The position numbers and the translations under genes were made by a program. From positions 1-12,427 of the forward strand of contig JACCVM010000162.1 in the NCBI GenBank assembly GCA_013698135.1: a DNA stretch of 12,427 nucleotides, in the 5' to 3' direction. This document shows, one piece after another, positions 5,203 to 12,159 of the stretch. How positions within the stretch are numbered: position 1 is the first letter of the stretch; each line of letters opens with the position of its first letter. The notes under the pieces were generated by a model. It was not told the origin of the DNA and did not search any database. It saw only the letters and a program-made list of their open reading frames with translations. This DNA comes from Euzebyaceae bacterium. Lineage in GTDB: Bacteria > Actinomycetota > Nitriliruptoria > Euzebyales > Egibacteraceae.

Positions 5203-6498
5203 GTGAAGGGCTTGCGCAGCCGCAACGGTGCGGCGAACGGTTACCGGAAGCCCGCCCGCTACTCGGCGTTCGACCTGGTGCGCCACGGGCTGACGTCGGC
5301 ACCGTGGCAGCGGGCCTGGCGCTCGCACGACCTGCGGCCGACCTATGACGTGGTCATCATCGGCGGCGGGGTGCATGGGTTGGCCACCGCCTACTACCTG
5401 GCCGCCAACCACGGCATCACCAACGTGGCGGTGCTGGACAAGGGCTACATCGGCAGCGGTGGCTCTGGCCGCAACACCGCAATCATCCGGTCGAATTACC
5501 TGACGCCCGAGGGCGTGCGCTTCTACGACCGGTCGGTGCAGCTGTACACCACGCTGGCGGCCGACCTCAACTACAACGTCATGTTCTCCCAGCGCGGTCA
5601 CCTCACCCTGGCCCATAACGACGGCTCGCTGCGAACCATGCGCTGGCGTGCCGAGGTGAACAAGCTGGAGGGCATCGACTCGGAGGTGATCGGCCCCGAC
5701 GAGATCAAGTCGCTGGTGCCGTACATGGACACGTCGTCGGCTGCCCGCTATCCGATCCTCGGGGCGCTGTACCACCCACCGGGCGGCATCGTCCGCCACG
5801 ACGCGGTCGTCTGGGGATACGCGCGCGCCGCCGACGCCTACGGTGTGCACATCCACCAGAACACCGAGGTCACCGGCATCGATGTCGTGTCCGAGCGGGT
5901 CCAAGGTGTCCAGACCTCGCAGGGTCGGATCGCCGCCCGCACGGTCGTCAACTGCACCGCCGGATGGTCCACCCTCATCTCCGACATGGCCGGCGTGGCG
6001 ATGCCCGTTTCGACGTTCCCGCTCCAGGCCGCGGTCACCGAGCCTGTCCGGCCGTTCCTGCGTACCGTGGTCGTGTCGGGGACCCTGCACGTCTACGTCA
6101 GCCAGACCGACCGTGGCGAGCTGGTCTTCGGGGCCAGCGTCGACCCCTTCACCTCCTACTCGATGCGCGGCTCGCTGGACTTTATTGAGGGCCTTGCCGG
6201 CCACGTGCTGGAGCTGATGCCATCGTTGGCTAAGCTGCGGCTGCTGCGCCAGTGGTCGGGCCTATGCGACATGACGCCGGACTACTCGCCGATCATGGGG
6301 ACGACGCCGGTCGAGGGGTTCTACGTCGACGTCGGCTGGGGCACCTACGGGTTCAAGGCCGCGCCGGTGGCCGGGGAGACGATGGCGGCGCTGATCGCCA
6401 CACAGCAGGTACCGCAGCTGATCGCCGCGTTCGACCTCGCTCGCTTCGCCGACGGCCGTCTGGTCGGCGAGAAGGGTGCCGCCTCCGTTGGCCACTGA
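5203..6498 (+). CDS. soxB: Heterotetrameric sarcosine-oxidase-type flavoenzyme, beta subunit
   Basis: This 431-aa DAO-family FAD subunit is where the amine is oxidised. The FAD-binding motif is VVIIGGGVHGLATAYYL (50-66), followed by SGRNTAIIRSNYL. GGIVRHDAVVWGYAR (194-208) contains His199, which aligns with the histidine that covalently holds FMN at the beta/alpha interface in known enzymes. GWGTYGFK (378-385) is the flavin-proximal motif, with Lys385 matching the oxygen-activating lysine. Known SoxB proteins usually read GTGGFK here, so Tyr382 is a substitution. The start is GTG 5203 with GGGAG only 3 nt upstream. It adds about 18 residues before ARYSAFDLVRHGL, where SoxB normally begins; TTG 5212 is the other possibility. 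First gene of the four-subunit operon. The substrate may be sarcosine or another secondary amine. Confidence 0.92.
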   Translation: MKGLRSRNGAANGYRKPARYSAFDLVRHGLTSAPWQRAWRSHDLRPTYDVVIIGGGVHGLATAYYLAANHGITNVAVLDKGYIGSGGSGRNTAIIRSNYLTPEGVRFYDRSVQLYTTLAADLNYNVMFSQRGHLTLAHNDGSLRTMRWRAEVNKLEGIDSEVIGPDEIKSLVPYMDTSSAARYPILGALYHPPGGIVRHDAVVWGYARAADAYGVHIHQNTEVTGIDVVSERVQGVQTSQGRIAARTVVNCTAGWSTLISDMAGVAMPVSTFPLQAAVTEPVRPFLRTVVVSGTLHVYVSQTDRGELVFGASVDPFTSYSMRGSLDFIEGLAGHVLELMPSLAKLRLLRQWSGLCDMTPDYSPIMGTTPVEGFYVDVGWGTYGFKAAPVAGETMAALIATQQVPQLIAAFDLARFADGRLVGEKGAASVGH

Positions 6499-6516
6499 GC
6501 TGGAAGCCGCCCGACG

Positions 6517-6840
6517 ATGATGCTGGTGCCGTGCCCATGGTGTGGGCCGCGCAACGTCGCGGAGTTCCGCTACGTCGGAGAACGCCGGGTACGCCCGGAC
6601 CCCTCGACCGCCGACCCGCCAGCGTGGCGGGGGTATCTGTACCTGCAGGTCAATCCCGCCGGCTGGGTCGAGGAGAGCTGGTATCACCGAGCGGGTTGCC
6701 GCCAGTACTTCGTCGCCGAGCGCCACACCACCGACAACCAGATCAGGGCGTCGAGGCCGCCTGACGCTGCGCTGCGAGGTCTGCCCGCTGAACAGACCGC
6801 CGGACGCGGCGGCGAGCACGACAGCGGAGCTCAGGCATGA
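6517..6840 (+). CDS. soxD: Sarcosine-oxidase-type delta subunit (zinc-binding)
   Basis: This is a 107-aa protein with the SoxD signature: CPWCGPRNVAEFRY at residues 6-19, AWRGYLYLQVNP, then WYHRAGCRQYFVAERHT. Cys6, Cys9, the His of WYHR and the Cys of GCRQ fit the structural zinc site of the delta subunit, which stabilises the complex rather than catalysing. ATG codons occur at 6517 and 6520; either would serve, and only a weak GGAAG lies upstream. It begins 18 nt after soxB, and its TGA overlaps the ATG of soxA by 4 nt (ATGA). The C-terminal 25 residues (rich in Gly, Ala and Pro) are a poorly conserved tail. Confidence 0.92.
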   Translation: MMLVPCPWCGPRNVAEFRYVGERRVRPDPSTADPPAWRGYLYLQVNPAGWVEESWYHRAGCRQYFVAERHTTDNQIRASRPPDAALRGLPAEQTAGRGGEHDSGAQA

Positions 6841-9665
6841 GGGCGACTTCGACGGTCACCTCGCTGCGTCTGGAGCGTCAGCCCGGTGAGGTGATCGACC
6901 GCGACCGACCGCTGCACTTGTACTGGAACGGCCGGTCCTACCCCGGCTACGCCGGCGACACGATCGTCTCGGCGCTGGCGGCCAGTGGCGAGCGGGTCTT
7001 CTCGCGCAGCTTCAAGTACCACCGCCCTCGCGGTGTGCTGTCGGCCAGCTATCTGGATCCCGGCTGCATGGTGCAGGTCGGCGACGAACCCAACGTGCGG
7101 GCGGCGCACCGCCGAGTCGAGGCGGGCATGGTCGTACGTGCGCAGAACGCGTGGCCGTCGCTGGACTACGACGTCAAGTCGCTCAACCAGCTGGTCGGGC
7201 GCTTCCTCACTCCCGGCTTCTACTACAAGACCTTCATCAAACCGCAGCGGCTGTGGCCGGCCTACCAGCAGGTGCTGCGCCGCTTCGCTGCCGGTGGAGT
7301 GGTGGCGGCCGAGGCCGAGGGTTCCCAGCACCCGTACTTCGACAAGCGCTACGCCCATCCCGACGTGGTGGTTGCTGGGGGCGGTCCCGCCGGCATGGCA
7401 GCCGCGGTGGCGGCCGCCGGAGCCGGGGCGCAGGTGCTGCTGGTCGAGGAGGAGCACGACCTGGGCGGCCATCTGCGCTGGGGAAACCACGCCCAGCTCG
7501 ACGAGCTGGAGCGGCTGCGCGCCGCGGTCGCCGCAACCCCCGGCATCGAAGTGCTCACCAACTCGGTGGTCACCGGACGCTATGACAGCGGCTGGCTGGC
7601 CATCGTCCAGCGCAACCTCGGCTTCGTCTTCGAGCGGCTGATCAAAGCCCGCGCCAAGGTGTTGGTCGTCGCACCCGGGCTGATCGAGCGGCCTTACGTC
7701 TTTGCGGGCAACGACCTTCCCGGTGTGACGCTGTCCACCGCGGTGCGGCGCCTGATGAATCTGCACGCGGTCAAGCTGGGTTCCCGGGCTGTGGTCTTCA
7801 CCGCCAACCCCGACGGGGACGCCGCCGCCGCCGATCTGGAGCGGGTCGGTGTTGACGTCGCCGCGGTGGTCGACGCCCGCCGCGGCGAGGGCATCGTGCG
7901 CGCCACCGGCGGCAAGCAGGTGCAGGCCGTCGAGCTCGCCGACGGCAGCACCGTGGCCTGCGACCTGCTGGTCACGGCCGTCGGCTGGACCGCGCCGACG
8001 TCGCTGCTCAACATGGCGGGCGACCGCCCGGTGTACTCGCCGCGGGCGGCGCGCTTCTTCTCGTCGCGGTTGCCCGACGACGTCTTGATCGCCGGAGGGA
8101 TCGCCGGCGACGGGAGCCTCGACGAGCTGCTGGCCCATGCCGGTGCCGTCGGCGACGAGGCCGCACGGCGGTCCGGGGTCGTCGCCGCCAAGGCCGCCAT
8201 GGCCGCCACGCCGCCGCCGCCGCCGCCGATCGACGAGCACCCCGAGCTGTTCTTCTCCACCACCTCTGGGTTCGTCGACTACTCCGAGGACGTCACCTCC
8301 AAGGACCTGGTGGCGGCGGCCAAGGAGGGCTATGACTCCATCGAGCTGGTCAAGCGTTACACGACCGTCACGATGGGACCGGCGCAGGGCAAGCTGGAGA
8401 CCGTCAACGCCGTGGCGGTGCTGGCGGCGGCGACCGGTCGCACCATCGAGCAGACCGGCACCACCGTGTGGCGCCCGCCGTACGCCCCGATCACCCTCGG
8501 CGCGTTGGCGGGGCGCATCTTCGAGCCGGTGCGCCGCTCGCCGTTGCACGCCTGGCACGAGCGCGCCGGCGCGCGGCCGCTGGTGGCCGGCGCCTGGATC
8601 CGTCCGGACTCCTACGGCGACCCGGCGGCGGAGGTCCGCAACGTGCGCGAGCGGGTCGGGATCATCGACGTCACGCCCCTCGGCAAGTTCGACCTGCGCG
8701 GCCCCGACGTGCCCAAGCTGCTCAACCAGCTGTACGTCAACAAGTGGTCGAAGCTGGCGGTGGGGTCGGTCCGCTACGGGGTGATGTGCGCCGAGGACGG
8801 CGTGGTGCTCGACGACGGGGTCACCGGCCGCCTTGACGAGGACCGCTACATCCTCACGGCCACCTCCTCCGGGGCCGCGACGGTCAACGAGTGGATCGAC
8901 AGCTGGCTGCAGACCGAGCACCCGGAGTGGCGGGTCCATGTCGTGCCGGTCACCACCTCCTACGCCAGCATCAACGTCGCCGGCCCGCGGTCCCGCGAGC
9001 TGCTGGAGCGGCTGGTGGAAGGTGTTGACCTGTCCAACGAGGCCTTCGGGTACATGCGCGTACGGGTCGGGCGAGTCGCCGGCGTCGAGGGTTGCGTCAT
9101 GTGGCGCATCGGGTTCACCGGCGAGCTGAGCTACGAGCTGCACGTCCCGGCGTCGCACGGGCTACGGGTGTGGGAGGCGCTGCTGGAGCGTGGCGCGGAC
9201 TTTGGCGTGGCGCCCTTCGGGGTGGAGGCGCAGCGGATCCTGCGCCTCGAGAAGGGCCACCTGATCGTGGGCCAGGACACCGACGGGCTGACCCAGGGCT
9301 ACGCCGCGGGGCTGCGCTGGGCGATCAAGCTGGACAAGCCTGACTTCGCCGGCAAGTCCGAGCTGGTGTGGCAGAGCGAGCGGGACGACTACTTCCGCCT
9401 GGTGGGACTGCAGCCGGTCGACGGGTCGGTGGTGCCACCGGAGGCCAGCCAGATCGTGGTCGGCCGCCACATTGCCGGGCGCATCACCTCCAGCCGCATG
9501 TCACCGACGCTGGGGCGCTCGATCTGCCTCGGGTTCGTGGCGCCCTCCCGGGCCGAGCCGGGAACGACCGTGATCGTGCTGCTGCCCGACGGGCGGCGGA
9601 TCCCCGCCATGGTCATGGCCCAGCACGCCCACTTCGATCCGGAAGGGGTACGCCAGCGTGGCTGA
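6837..9665 (+). CDS. soxA: Sarcosine-oxidase-type alpha subunit (NAD- and folate-binding)
   Basis: This 942-aa subunit has the usual SoxA domain order. Residues 26-90 form a ferredoxin-like fold (LYWNGRSYPGYAGDTIVSAL, FSRSFKYHRPRG) that lacks the cysteine cluster found in opine-oxidase relatives. Residues 176-455 are the NAD-binding Rossmann region with GGGPAG at 181-186. Six prolines at 459-464 lead into a BFD-like segment (VKRYTTVTMGPAQGKLETVN) without [2Fe-2S] cysteines. Residues about 570-935 are a GcvT-like domain (VGIIDVTPLGKFDLRGPD, NKWSKLAVGSVRYGVM, FTGELSYELHVP) that in known enzymes binds tetrahydrofolate and captures the released C1 unit as 5,10-methylene-THF. It overlaps soxD by 4 nt and soxG by 8 nt. 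The lack of Fe-S cysteines supports a sarcosine-oxidase-type rather than opine-oxidase-type complex. Confidence 0.93.
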   Translation: MRATSTVTSLRLERQPGEVIDRDRPLHLYWNGRSYPGYAGDTIVSALAASGERVFSRSFKYHRPRGVLSASYLDPGCMVQVGDEPNVRAAHRRVEAGMVVRAQNAWPSLDYDVKSLNQLVGRFLTPGFYYKTFIKPQRLWPAYQQVLRRFAAGGVVAAEAEGSQHPYFDKRYAHPDVVVAGGGPAGMAAAVAAAGAGAQVLLVEEEHDLGGHLRWGNHAQLDELERLRAAVAATPGIEVLTNSVVTGRYDSGWLAIVQRNLGFVFERLIKARAKVLVVAPGLIERPYVFAGNDLPGVTLSTAVRRLMNLHAVKLGSRAVVFTANPDGDAAAADLERVGVDVAAVVDARRGEGIVRATGGKQVQAVELADGSTVACDLLVTAVGWTAPTSLLNMAGDRPVYSPRAARFFSSRLPDDVLIAGGIAGDGSLDELLAHAGAVGDEAARRSGVVAAKAAMAATPPPPPPIDEHPELFFSTTSGFVDYSEDVTSKDLVAAAKEGYDSIELVKRYTTVTMGPAQGKLETVNAVAVLAAATGRTIEQTGTTVWRPPYAPITLGALAGRIFEPVRRSPLHAWHERAGARPLVAGAWIRPDSYGDPAAEVRNVRERVGIIDVTPLGKFDLRGPDVPKLLNQLYVNKWSKLAVGSVRYGVMCAEDGVVLDDGVTGRLDEDRYILTATSSGAATVNEWIDSWLQTEHPEWRVHVVPVTTSYASINVAGPRSRELLERLVEGVDLSNEAFGYMRVRVGRVAGVEGCVMWRIGFTGELSYELHVPASHGLRVWEALLERGADFGVAPFGVEAQRILRLEKGHLIVGQDTDGLTQGYAAGLRWAIKLDKPDFAGKSELVWQSERDDYFRLVGLQPVDGSVVPPEASQIVVGRHIAGRITSSRMSPTLGRSICLGFVAPSRAEPGTTVIVLLPDGRRIPAMVMAQHAHFDPEGVRQRG
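8211..8228 (+). repeat. (CCG)6 triplet run encoding six prolines in soxA
   Basis: Six consecutive CCG codons encode prolines 459-464 at the junction between the NAD-binding and BFD-like regions of the alpha subunit. The length of such a run can vary by replication slippage without shifting the frame. It probably acts as a stiff interdomain linker. Confidence 0.8.
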
Positions 9666-10314
9666 AGCACCAGGGAACGCGGCTGAAACGGCACTGGTGG
9701 CGCGCAGCCCCATCGACCCGGCACCCCCGGTCACCGTCGAGCAGGGCTGGGGGATCAGCGCGCGGCGCAGCGCCGCCGCCCTGCGCATCTCCGACTGCAC
9801 CCCGCTGACCAAGGTGCTGATCAAAGCCCCGGCTGACGGACCGATCGCCGCGTCGCTTGGTGTTCCGTTGGGCCGCGCCACCCGGGACCCCGTGGGTGCG
9901 CTCGTCATCGGCTCGGGCCCAGGGGAGTGGTTGCTGCTGGCGCCGCCGGGATGGGCTGAAGAGGTCGTCGCGCGGCTGCCAACGGCAGGCGAGAACGGCT
10001 GGATGAGCACCTTCGACGTGACCCACGGCCGCGCGCTGGTGCGCCTGAGCGGGGCCAGCGCTCCGGCGCTGTTGAGCAAAGTTTGCGCCATCGACCTCGC
10101 CGACGCGGTCACGCCGAACGGCGCCGCGTTCCGCAGCTCCGTGGCCACCCTGGTCACCGACGTCGTCCGCGACGACCTCGCCGAGCAGGGCGGCGAGCCT
10201 TCCTACCTGCTGGGATGCGAGCGGTCGTCCGGGCAGTACCTGTTCGACGCCCTGCTGGACGCCGGGGAGGAGTTCGGCATCGACGTCGACGGGTTCGTCT
10301 TCCCCGGTATCTGA
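9658..10314 (+). CDS. soxG: Sarcosine-oxidase-type gamma subunit
   Basis: This is a 218-aa SoxG-family protein with a GcvT-like fold that packs against the alpha subunit. Matching features are VEQGWGISARRSAAALRISD near the N-terminus, GPGEWLLLAPPGWAEEV (about 87-103), STFDVTHGRALVRLSGASAP and AFRSSVATLVTDVV. It is slightly longer than typical members (about 190-205 aa) because of an N-terminal extension of about 20 residues. It starts at GTG 9658 inside the end of soxA (8-nt overlap) and is the last gene of the operon. In known complexes gamma has no cofactor of its own and is needed for assembly. Identification rests on operon position and these motifs; gamma is the least conserved of the four subunits. 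Confidence 0.88.
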   Translation: MAEAPGNAAETALVARSPIDPAPPVTVEQGWGISARRSAAALRISDCTPLTKVLIKAPADGPIAASLGVPLGRATRDPVGALVIGSGPGEWLLLAPPGWAEEVVARLPTAGENGWMSTFDVTHGRALVRLSGASAPALLSKVCAIDLADAVTPNGAAFRSSVATLVTDVVRDDLAEQGGEPSYLLGCERSSGQYLFDALLDAGEEFGIDVDGFVFPGI

Positions 10315-10332
10315 CCCGTGGCTTGCGCCGCA

Positions 10333-10381
10333 GGCAACTGTGTGCATGTAGCCGCGCAGGCGACGGTGTTCGCACACGGTT
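10333..10381. repeat. 49-bp imperfect palindromic repeat, copy 1
   Basis: This unit starts GGCAACTGTGTGCAT and ends TTCGCACACGGTT. AACTGTGTGC (10336-10345) and GCACACGGTT (10372-10381) pair as a 10-bp stem with one G-U wobble around a 26-nt loop that may form a further short GC stem. It lies 18 nt after the soxG stop. There is no T-tract, so a classic intrinsic terminator is not shown. Confidence 0.75.
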
Positions 10382-10391
10382 CGGTGTTGAT

Positions 10392-10440
10392 GGCAACTGT
10401 GTGCATCCAGCCGCGCCGGCGACGGGAATCGCACACGGTT
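10392..10440. repeat. 49-bp imperfect palindromic repeat, copy 2
   Basis: This is a second copy, in the same orientation and offset by 59 bp. It is identical to copy 1 at 43 of 49 positions. All six differences lie in the loop, none in the outer stem. The stem here extends to 11 bp (C10394 with G10441). Both copies lie in the gap between the convergent soxG and Rieske genes, a typical place for REP-like elements or bidirectional terminators. Confidence 0.75.
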
Positions 10441-10480
10441 GGCGCCTCACGTCACGACGCTGTCGTGCACCACCGCTGCG

Positions 10481-10891
10481 CTACATGAGGACATAGATTG
10501 CGCCGTCTGCGACGACTACCGGGTAGGTCTTGGCGCGCAGGCGCGGGTCAGCCAGGCAACGGCCGGTGGCGATCTCGAACTCCCAGCCGTGCCAGGCGCA
10601 GCGCAAAATGCGACCTGCCATGCCGTAGACGAAACGATGATCTGTCGACGCCAGGGTGGTGCCCGTGACCGGGCCGTGACACAGCGCGCCGCCCTCGTGC
10701 GGGCAGCGGTTTCGCAGCGCGTAGTAATGGCCGTCGACGTTGAAGATCCCCACGCTGCGGCCGTTCAACTCGCGGATCACTCGTTCGCCGGGTTGGATCT
10801 CGTCGCTGCGGCAGGCGTAGACGCCTGGCGCGTCCTCGCCGGCGACGGGCGTCACGACGGACTCCCTTGCGTCACTGCCTGTTGGCGTCAT
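10481..10891 (-). CDS. Stand-alone Rieske [2Fe-2S] ferredoxin
   Basis: This 136-aa single-domain Rieske protein ligates its cluster through Cys63 and His65 (NRCPHEGGALC) and Cys98 and His101 (LRCAWHGWEF). The two ligand pairs are separated by 32 residues, a longer insertion than the roughly 15-20 of oxygenase ferredoxins. It carries no catalytic oxygenase domain and no signal peptide, so it should be a cytosolic electron carrier for another enzyme, or an accessory protein. The ATG at 10891 overlaps the TGA of the amidohydrolase by 4 nt, so the two are translated together. Residues 1-20 are probably disordered. The redox partner is not identified: it could serve an oxygenase outside the window acting on a quaternary amine, but nothing here proves that. 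Confidence 0.88.
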   Translation of the reverse strand: MTPTGSDARESVVTPVAGEDAPGVYACRSDEIQPGERVIRELNGRSVGIFNVDGHYYALRNRCPHEGGALCHGPVTGTTLASTDHRFVYGMAGRILRCAWHGWEFEIATGRCLADPRLRAKTYPVVVADGAIYVLM

Positions 10892-11997
10892 GCCGAGCTC
10901 CGTTGCGTCTCGGGCGCTGCCGCCTCAGCCGCCGACTGCGGCAGCCGGTACAGCTCGCGAGCGTTCTCGCGCAGGACCCGCTCCCGCCACGCCGGCGGGA
11001 TGCGCACCCGCTCGGGGTCGTCGAAGTCCCAGTGCGGGTAGTCGGTGGCGAACAGCAATGTTCGCTCGCCGTCGATCGCCTCCAGCGCGCTCCACAGGTG
11101 GCGCACGTCCTTGGGCTGTTCCAGCGGCTGTGTGGTGAGCCGGATGTGCTCGCGGGCGACGTCGCTGGGGAGGCGGTCCAGCCACGGCGTCTCCTTGCGA
11201 AGCGCCTTCCAGTCAGCGTCAAGGCGCCACAGGATCGCCGGGAGCCAGGCGACGCCGCACTCGATGAGCACGAACCGCAACCCCGGCCACTTCTCGAAGA
11301 CGCCTTGGGCGATGAGGCTGGCGACGTGACCCATGCCCGTCTCGCACAGCAGCGCGTGCGCTTCCCAGAAGAAGCTGGGTGGGCCGGTTCCGGTCGGGTT
11401 GGCGTTGACGCCGCCCTGGCCACCCAGGTGTGCGGCGACCGGCAGCTCCATCTCGGCGGCCGCTTCCCAGATCGGCCAGTAGACGGGATCTCCGTACGGC
11501 CGTTGGGAGCCCGACGAGACGATCACCTGCACCATGTCGGGGTGCTCGCCGAGTCGCCTGATCTCCTCGGCGGCACCCGACGGGTCCTGCGGGGCCACGA
11601 CGATCGAGCCCTTGAGGCGCGGGTCGCGCCCCATCCACTCCTGCACCATCCAGTCGTTGGCGGCGCGGGCCAGGGCCGACGCAAGGTGCGGGTTGGCCAA
11701 CGTGGAGACCTCGATGCCCTCGTCGCCGCCCAGGATGGCGTACTCGACGTCGTAGCGGTCCAGCAGCTGGGCACGCATGAGCTCGTAGTCCGAGCCGGGG
11801 GTGCCCCCGCCCGCCGGGACGGCGTCGGTGCGCATGAAACCCTCGGGATGCAACCAGGGTCGGTGTGCGTGCGGGAACGAGTCGCGGCCACCGGGAAGCT
11901 CGCCCCGCTCAAGGACGTCGCGCCAGTACGGCTCGAGGTAGCCGAGCAGCTCCCGAGAGGAGCTCCAGCTGTTGTGCACGTCGCAGTCGATGATCAC
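10888..11997 (-). CDS. Amidohydrolase family 2 (ACMSD-like) metal-dependent hydrolase or decarboxylase
   Basis: This 369-aa TIM-barrel protein of the Amidohydro_2 superfamily starts at GTG 11997, with AAGGGG five bases upstream. The first strand is MIIDCDVHNSW, where Asp6-x-His8 takes the place of the usual HxH metal motif. Further likely ligands and active-site residues are His190 (PVAAHLGGQGG), the GMGHVASLIAQGVFEKWPGL helix, Glu246 (RFVLIECG) and Asp319 (LLFATDYPHWDFDDPE). Members are Zn- or Mn-dependent non-oxidative decarboxylases or hydrolases of small carboxylates and lactones. The reaction cannot be chosen from sequence alone. It leads a two-gene operon with the Rieske ferredoxin and is divergent from the ABC permease, which suggests shared control with substrate uptake. 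Confidence 0.87.
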   Translation of the reverse strand: MIIDCDVHNSWSSSRELLGYLEPYWRDVLERGELPGGRDSFPHAHRPWLHPEGFMRTDAVPAGGGTPGSDYELMRAQLLDRYDVEYAILGGDEGIEVSTLANPHLASALARAANDWMVQEWMGRDPRLKGSIVVAPQDPSGAAEEIRRLGEHPDMVQVIVSSGSQRPYGDPVYWPIWEAAAEMELPVAAHLGGQGGVNANPTGTGPPSFFWEAHALLCETGMGHVASLIAQGVFEKWPGLRFVLIECGVAWLPAILWRLDADWKALRKETPWLDRLPSDVAREHIRLTTQPLEQPKDVRHLWSALEAIDGERTLLFATDYPHWDFDDPERVRIPPAWRERVLRENARELYRLPQSAAEAAAPETQRSSA

Positions 11998-12026
11998 GGC
12001 AGCCCCTTTGCGTTCGGCTGGTGTTC

Positions 12027-12032
12027 AGGCTA
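12027..12032 (-). promoter_or_regulatory. Candidate -10 of the amidohydrolase-Rieske operon
   Basis: On the minus strand TAGCCT (plus-strand AGGCTA, 12027-12032) fits TANNNT. It lies 29 bases before the amidohydrolase GTG, leaving a leader of roughly 20 nt that holds the ribosome-binding site. No good -35 is visible. Confidence 0.35.
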
Positions 12033-12058
12033 ATCCGCTGAAAGTGTCGGCGAACCCC

Positions 12059-12087
12059 TTGTCGACCCTTTGGTGTTGCGCTATACG
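12059..12087 (+). promoter_or_regulatory. Candidate promoter of the ABC permease gene
   Basis: TTGTCG (12059-12064) and TATACG (12082-12087) are spaced 17 bp, each matching 4 of 6 consensus positions. Start of transcription would be near 12094, giving a leader of about 65 nt. A small inverted repeat GAGCA-A-TGCTC (12104-12114) lies just downstream and could be an operator. Confidence 0.45.
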
Positions 12088-12159
12088 TGAGACGTTGCGC
12101 TGTGAGCAATGCTCGCGGTGGGTGGTGCGGGTCGCCACCATGTGGATCGGGAGGCGGAT

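Noticed and set aside
5092..6204. 370-aa minus-strand open frame
   Set aside because: It is antisense to soxB, which has clear FAD motifs. The composition is shadow-like and no motif is present.
6831..9158. 775-aa open frame on the minus strand
   Set aside because: It lies exactly opposite soxA, whose domains are all recognisable. Its translation is a His-, Arg- and Gly-rich shadow with no family pattern, as expected opposite high-GC coding sequence.
10333..10440. CRISPR-like repeat array
   Set aside because: There are only two units with a 10-bp separation, and the units are themselves hairpins with variable loops. No spacers or cas genes are present.
10867..12033. 388-aa plus-strand open frame opposite the amidohydrolase
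   Set aside because: It is a shadow of the amidohydrolase and crosses the overlap with the Rieske gene. It has no recognisable domain.
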